DNA from: Acidovorax sp.
GTDB lineage: Bacteria; Pseudomonadota; Gammaproteobacteria; Burkholderiales; Burkholderiaceae_C
DNA: 64,000 bases
Direction: 5' to 3'
Assembly (NCBI GenBank): GCA_031277855.1
Contig: JAITLO010000031.1
Span: 91,417-155,416, forward strand
Shown one piece after another: positions 62,697-64,000 of this stretch. The notes under the pieces were generated by a model, which saw only the letters and a list, made by a program, of their open reading frames with translations, was not told the DNA's origin and searched no databases. Each line of letters starts with the position of its first letter. Positions within the stretch are counted from its first letter, which is position 1. The translations under genes and the position numbers were made by a program.

Positions 62697-63710
62697 ATGA
62701 GCAGCATGGACCGCGCACAGGGCGCATCCCGTTTTTCTTTCCCCCGGCGCGTGGCGCTGGCCTGCCTGGCAGCGCCGCTGCTGGCAGGTACGGCCCTGGC
62801 CCAACAAGCCTGGCCGAGCAAGCCCATCACCTTGATCGTGCCTTTCCCAGCAGGGGGGCCGACCGATGTGATCTCACGCATTGTGGGCAAGGAGCTGTCG
62901 GACCGCCTCAAGCAACCCGTGATTGTGGAAAACCGCGCGGGTGCCTCGGGCTCCATCGCCGCCAACCAAGTCAAGCGCGCCGCACCTGACGGCTACACGC
63001 TGATGACGCTGGCCACTCCCACGCTGTTTGCACCGCTGTTCTACAAGGGGGCGGGCTACGACGTGGTGAAGGACTTCACGGCTATCTCCATGATTTACGA
63101 CCTCCCCATTGTGATGGTGGTCAATCCCAGCAAGCTGCCCGGTGTGAACAGCCTGCCCAAGCTGATTGAGACCGCGCGTGCGCAAAAAGACCCGCTCAAC
63201 TACACCACCAGCGGTGCGGGGAGCTTTGGTCATATGAGCATGGAGCTGCTCAAGGACATGGGCAAGTTCGACATGCAGCATGTGGCCTACAAGGGCGGCG
63301 TGCCGGCAATCACCGACACCATCGGTGGTCAGGTGCCCATCATGTATGCCGACCTGGTGGCGGCGCTGCCCCATATCAAGGCCGGCAAGCTGGTGGCTGT
63401 GGCCGTGGGTTCGCCCGAGCGTGTCAGCGTGGTGCCCGAGGTCAAGACCATTGCCGAGCAGGGCATCCAAGGATTTTCCGCCGTGTCTTTGGGCGCCTTG
63501 TTGGGCCCCAAGGGCATGCCAGCGGAAGTGGTGGCGCGCCTGAACAAGGAGATCAAGGACATCCTGGGCCAAAAAGAGGTGCAAGAGCGCATCCTTGGCG
63601 CGGGTGCCATTGCCCGCTTTATGCCCGCGCAGGAGCTGCAGCAAAGCCTGACAGCCGACTTTGCCAAGTGGAGCAAGGTGGTCAAGGAAAAAGGCATGGT
63701 TGCGGAGTGA
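62697..63710 (+). CDS. Bug-family tripartite tricarboxylate transporter receptor
   Basis: The 337 aa periplasmic protein has a signal peptide ending GTALAQQ, then WPSKPITLIVPFPAGGPTDV, KQPVIVENRAGASGSIAANQ, and AYKGGVPAITDTIGGQVPI. The last segments are close to those of the receptor at 43977-44975. It is the second Bug gene in tandem and precedes etfB by 165 nt. Confidence 0.92.
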   Translation: MSSMDRAQGASRFSFPRRVALACLAAPLLAGTALAQQAWPSKPITLIVPFPAGGPTDVISRIVGKELSDRLKQPVIVENRAGASGSIAANQVKRAAPDGYTLMTLATPTLFAPLFYKGAGYDVVKDFTAISMIYDLPIVMVVNPSKLPGVNSLPKLIETARAQKDPLNYTTSGAGSFGHMSMELLKDMGKFDMQHVAYKGGVPAITDTIGGQVPIMYADLVAALPHIKAGKLVAVAVGSPERVSVVPEVKTIAEQGIQGFSAVSLGALLGPKGMPAEVVARLNKEIKDILGQKEVQERILGAGAIARFMPAQELQQSLTADFAKWSKVVKEKGMVAE

Positions 63711-63813
63711 GCACGCTGTGCATGTGCGGCCTGGATGGCGCGCATGCACAGGGCGCGTGGCCTGTATTCGCGATTCGTGAATCCCTGTTTCTGAAATACT
63801 GAATTCATAGCTA

Positions 63814-63838
63814 CCAGTGCTTGCTGTATAAGCTCTGG
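63814..63838 (+). other. Imperfect hairpin upstream of etfB
   Basis: CCAGTGCTT (63814-63822) pairs with AAGCTCTGG (63830-63838) at 8 of 9 positions. The flanks ATAGCTA and CAACC look like a dispersed AGCTxCCAGxGCTT-type repeat seen in related genomes. No T-run follows. Confidence 0.4.
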
Positions 63839-63875
63839 CAACCATTTCAACCAACAACTTCCGAAAGAGAAAGCC

Positions 63876-64000
63876 ATGAAAGTATTGGTCCCAGTCAAGC
63901 GGGTGGTGGACTACAACGTCAAGGTCCGCGTCAAGAGCGATGGCACAGGCGTGGACATCGCCAACGTCAAGATGAGCATGAACCCGTTTGACGAGATTGC
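63876..64000 (+). CDS. etfB: Electron transfer flavoprotein beta subunit (partial, 5' end only)
   Basis: Only the first 41 codons are in the window. [20 protein letters not shown] and then MSMNPFDE are the typical N-terminus of EtfB. The protein accepts electrons from acyl-CoA dehydrogenases and passes them to the ETF-quinone oxidoreductase, so it serves the three acyl-CoA dehydrogenases in this window. The gene is preceded by an AAGAGAAAG ribosome site. Confidence 0.9.
   Translation, partial: MKVLVPVKRVVDYNVKVRVKSDGTGVDIANVKMSMNPFDEI

Overview
The window is GC-rich, tightly packed chromosomal DNA that reads as a Comamonadaceae betaproteobacterium, most likely Comamonas or a close relative. 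The reasons are the three Bug-type (tripartite tricarboxylate) substrate-binding proteins, several beta-oxidation clusters built on CoA chemistry, a PcaK-like aromatic acid porter beside a Rieske oxygenase, and a set of dispersed palindromic intergenic repeats. The assignment comes from protein family recognition only. No rRNA, tRNA, CRISPR array, integrase or insertion sequence was seen.

Layout. 1-5853 (minus strand) is the end of a surface polysaccharide cluster: a WecA/MraY-type initiating transferase, manC, fcl, gmd and a Wzx-like flippase that runs off the left edge. Four-base overlaps join all the genes except fcl and gmd, and the DNA looks more AT-rich at the upstream end of the cluster. 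From 5997 the core chromosome resumes with argB, a TctD/TctE-like two-component pair, slmA and a TetR regulator. 11274-21358 is a long plus-strand fatty acid beta-oxidation region: DmdC/FadE-type acyl-CoA dehydrogenase, DUF2147 protein, FadB-like dehydrogenase/hydratase, DUF559 protein between inverted REP-like repeats, thiolase, alpha/beta hydrolase, thioesterases and enoyl-CoA hydratase. 21343-27395 is mixed: AraC, TauE/SafE permease, bactofilin, YciA-like thioesterase, Atm1-type ABC exporter and a 2-hydroxyacid dehydrogenase.

27535-32890 looks like an aromatic acid unit: MarR regulator, AAHS-family porter preceded by two tandem palindromes, Rieske oxygenase, its reductase, and a porin. Then follow a Na/Pi symporter, a TRAP transporter operon (minus strand) divergent from a HypT-like LysR regulator, the gltIJKL glutamate/aspartate ABC operon, and an IclR gene divergent from a Bug receptor. 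pyrC, a DUF3025 gene and an IgaA/UmoB-like membrane protein follow, then htpX behind a sequence matching the sigma-32 consensus and two WxW-motif lipoproteins.

53181-61485 is the most coherent catabolic unit. It has a bifunctional enoyl-CoA hydratase/3-hydroxyacyl-CoA dehydrogenase, a thiolase, a large and a small acyl-CoA dehydrogenase, an enoyl-CoA hydratase and a family III CoA-transferase, and is followed by two Bug receptors and the start of etfB. The order resembles the pimeloyl-CoA (pim) operon of Rhodopseudomonas, so dicarboxylate beta-oxidation is the best guess.

Across the window at least eight copies of a roughly 85-120 bp palindromic repeat occur, seven of them directly after (or containing) a stop codon in a fixed orientation.
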